This document shows positions 6,659-7,849 of a stretch of DNA of 7,849 nucleotides, piece by piece. Origin of the DNA: an uncultured Senegalimassilia sp. (GTDB taxonomy: Bacteria; Actinomycetota; Coriobacteriia; Coriobacteriales; Eggerthellaceae); assembly GCA_934661765.1 (NCBI GenBank), contig CAKUJT010000108.1, positions 1 to 7,849 on the forward strand, in the 5' to 3' direction. The notes under the pieces are model-generated. The model had not been told where the DNA came from and made no database searches. It saw only the letters and a list, made by a program, of their open reading frames with translations. How positions within the stretch are numbered: the stretch's first letter is position 1; every line of letters begins with the position of its first letter. Position numbers and translations under genes: made by a program.

Positions 6659-6664
6659 ATTGTA
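6659..6664 (-). promoter_or_regulatory. Candidate -10 box for aspS
   Basis: The minus strand reads TACAAT, one mismatch from the -10 consensus, about 76 nt before the aspS start codon. The -35 position would fall in the arm of the hairpin at 6673-6707 and is not a good match. A separate aspS promoter would fit the repeats that separate hisS from aspS. Confidence 0.4.
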
Positions 6665-6672
6665 CATCACGA

Positions 6673-6707
6673 AAGGAGCTGGAAACCACACCGGCTTCCA
6701 GCTCCTT
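6673..6707 (-). repeat. 12-bp perfect hairpin upstream of aspS, possible hisS terminator
   Basis: AAGGAGCTGGAA (6673-6684) pairs perfectly with TTCCAGCTCCTT (6696-6707) around an 11-nt loop, and a bulged C-G extension follows. On the minus strand it is followed by only TTTCG, so it is a weak candidate for the hisS terminator about 155 nt past the hisS stop. It also overlaps where an aspS -35 would lie, so a regulatory role is possible. Its function is not settled by the sequence. Confidence 0.5.
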
Positions 6708-6720
6708 CGAAAATGCCATG

Positions 6721-6853
6721 GTTGCAGCGCCACGGGGTGAACAGGGGACGGAGGTGTGTTCACCGGAAACGCCTTTGGGATGACCAGGAGATGATCGGGT
6801 GAACACACCTCCCTCCCCTGTTCACCCTCCCCTGTTCACGTGGCTGCAGCGCC
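6721..6853. repeat. MITE- or REP-like inverted repeat element between hisS and aspS
   Basis: Two 30-nt arms, 6735-6764 and 6798-6827, are reverse complements at 29 of 30 positions around a 33-nt centre. Each arm also contains its own smaller hairpin (GGTGAACA with TGTTCACC). The right arm is followed by an extra partial copy, so CTCCCCTGTTCAC occurs twice with a 14-bp period (6813-6825 and 6827-6839). The symmetry continues outward with small gaps to 6721-6734 and 6837-6850. The 9-bp sequence TGCAGCGCC occurs directly repeated at 6723-6731 and 6845-6853, flanking the element as a target-site duplication would. No transposase is present. It has no coding content. Confidence 0.75.
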
Positions 6854-6862
6854 GCTTGCGGG

Positions 6863-7849
6863 TTATTCCTCGCCGGCGAACACGTCCTCGATGCTGGCAT
6901 GCGCGCCTCCGAAAGGCTCGCCGCCGAACTGGGCCAGCAGCGCCTTCGCTTGATCGAGCTTCACCAGGCGCTCGTGATGGGTGGACATGTTGCGCACCTT
7001 CACCTCGCCGGCGGCCAGCTCATCGGGGCCGAGCACGGCGACCATGCGCGAGCCCACCTTGTCGGCCAGTTTGAACTGGCTTTTCAGGCTGCGGTGCTGG
7101 TGGTCCATCTCGGCGGTCACGCCCGCGTCGCGGCATGCCTGCACCAGGCTGAACGCCTCGGCGCGCACGGAATCGTCCACGCACGCCACGAAGATGTCGC
7201 AATGCTGGGCGCTCGGGAACGCCTGGCCCGCCGCCTGGATGGCCAGCGCGCAGCGCTCGTAGCCCAGCGCGAAGCCGAAGCCCGGCGTGGGGCGTCCGCC
7301 TACTTCCTCGGCCAGCTTGTCGTAGCGACCGCCGCCGCCGATGGCGTTTTGGCTGCCCATGCCCTGATCGACCTGCACCTCGAACACGGTGCGCGTGTAG
7401 TAATCGAGCCCGCGGACCAGCGTGGGGTCCTCGATATAGGAGATGCCCGCGCCGTCCAGGTAGGTTTTCACGGCCTGATAGTGCTCGCGGCAGTCGTCGC
7501 ACAGGTAGTCCGAGATCTTCGGAGCGCCCTCCATGACCTCGGCGCAGCCGGGGTTCTTGCAGTCGAAGGCGCGCAGCGGGTTGATCTCGGCGCGGCGCAT
7601 GCACTCCTCGCACATGTGCTCGGCATGGGCGTTCATGTACTCGCGCACGGCTTCGCGGTACTTCGGACGACACTGCTCGCAGCCCATGGAGTTCACGAGC
7701 AGGCGCGTGGCGTCCATGGGGACGCCGATGGCTGCGTAGAAGCGCATGAGCATGATGATGCCCTCGGCGTCCACGCTGGGGTCCTCCGCGCCCAGGCACT
7801 CGATGCCCACCTGGTTGAACATGCGCTGACGGCCCTTCTGCGGGCGCTC
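6863..7849 (-). CDS. hisS: Histidyl-tRNA synthetase, 5' end outside window
   Basis: HisRS charges tRNA-His in the cytoplasm. The visible 328 residues start inside class II motif 2 (ERPQKGRQRMFNQVG at the right edge) and run to the TAA stop. About 100 N-terminal residues, including motif 1, are missing, judging from a usual length near 420-430. The HisRS-specific motif LVRGLDYY, then GGGGRYD and the motif 3 region PGFGFALGYER, lie in order, followed by the C-terminal anticodon-binding domain starting near CDIFVACV. An internal ATG at 7820-7822 is inside motif 2 and is not the start. The insertion domain (7490-7681) holds eight cysteines arranged as CEQC, CEEC, C-x4-C and CDDC, which suggests two zinc sites, a pattern I associate with some Gram-positive HisRS enzymes. 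aspS follows on the same strand. Confidence 0.97.
   Translation of the reverse strand, partial: ERPQKGRQRMFNQVGIECLGAEDPSVDAEGIIMLMRFYAAIGVPMDATRLLVNSMGCEQCRPKYREAVREYMNAHAEHMCEECMRRAEINPLRAFDCKNPGCAEVMEGAPKISDYLCDDCREHYQAVKTYLDGAGISYIEDPTLVRGLDYYTRTVFEVQVDQGMGSQNAIGGGGRYDKLAEEVGGRPTPGFGFALGYERCALAIQAAGQAFPSAQHCDIFVACVDDSVRAEAFSLVQACRDAGVTAEMDHQHRSLKSQFKLADKVGSRMVAVLGPDELAAGEVKVRNMSTHHERLVKLDQAKALLAQFGGEPFGGAHASIEDVFAGEE

Noticed and set aside
5405..6802. A 465-codon open frame on the plus strand antisense to aspS
   Set aside because: It mirrors aspS codon structure, is His/Leu/Val/Ala-rich with no recognisable domain, and crosses the intergenic repeats.
6584..6862. T-box leader controlling aspS
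   Set aside because: The conserved T-box sequence and a following terminator with a T-run are not present on the minus strand.
1..7849. CRISPR array, toxin-antitoxin pair, restriction system, prophage or secretion genes
   Set aside because: No spaced direct repeats, transposase, integrase, nuclease or toxin-like proteins were seen. All substantial genes are identified housekeeping or regulatory genes.

Overview
The window is GC-rich bacterial chromosome in which every supported gene lies on the minus strand. The genes are ordinary housekeeping genes, one regulator and a small SRP RNA. My best guess for the host is a high-GC actinobacterium of the Coriobacteriia (Eggerthella-like). This is an impression from GC content, protein character and gene order, and no sequence here proves it.

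In the direction of transcription (right to left) the order is: hisS (5' end outside the window, 7849-6863); an intergenic region with a near-perfect 30-bp inverted repeat and a second hairpin; aspS (6583-4796); an intergenic region with nested inverted repeats; an RlmI-type 23S rRNA methyltransferase (4592-3294) with a strong terminator; a GTG-started TetR-family regulator (2988-2350) with a palindrome in its leader; the small SRP RNA gene ffs (2267-2159); a DedA-family membrane protein (2082-1423) with a terminator; and dnaX (1208 to the left edge, 3' end missing).

The genes serve core functions: tRNA charging (hisS, aspS), rRNA modification (rlmI-like), targeting of membrane proteins (ffs), envelope lipid handling (dedA) and the replication clamp loader (dnaX). 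hisS followed by aspS, and an SRP RNA gene near dnaX, are arrangements known from other Gram-positive bacteria. Terminators after rlmI, ffs and dedA, and -10 candidates before aspS, ffs and dnaX, suggest mostly separate transcription units rather than one operon.

I found no sign of a defence system, CRISPR array, prophage, transposase gene or biosynthetic cluster. The unusual content is intergenic: a MITE- or REP-like inverted repeat between hisS and aspS (6721-6853), a nested palindromic element between aspS and the methyltransferase (4650-4791), and a likely regulator operator (3051-3064). Three protein details also deserve a look: DnaX has three of the usual four zinc-ligand cysteines, AspRS has a mixed discriminating/non-discriminating signature, and the methyltransferase has a Gly/Pro-rich insertion.
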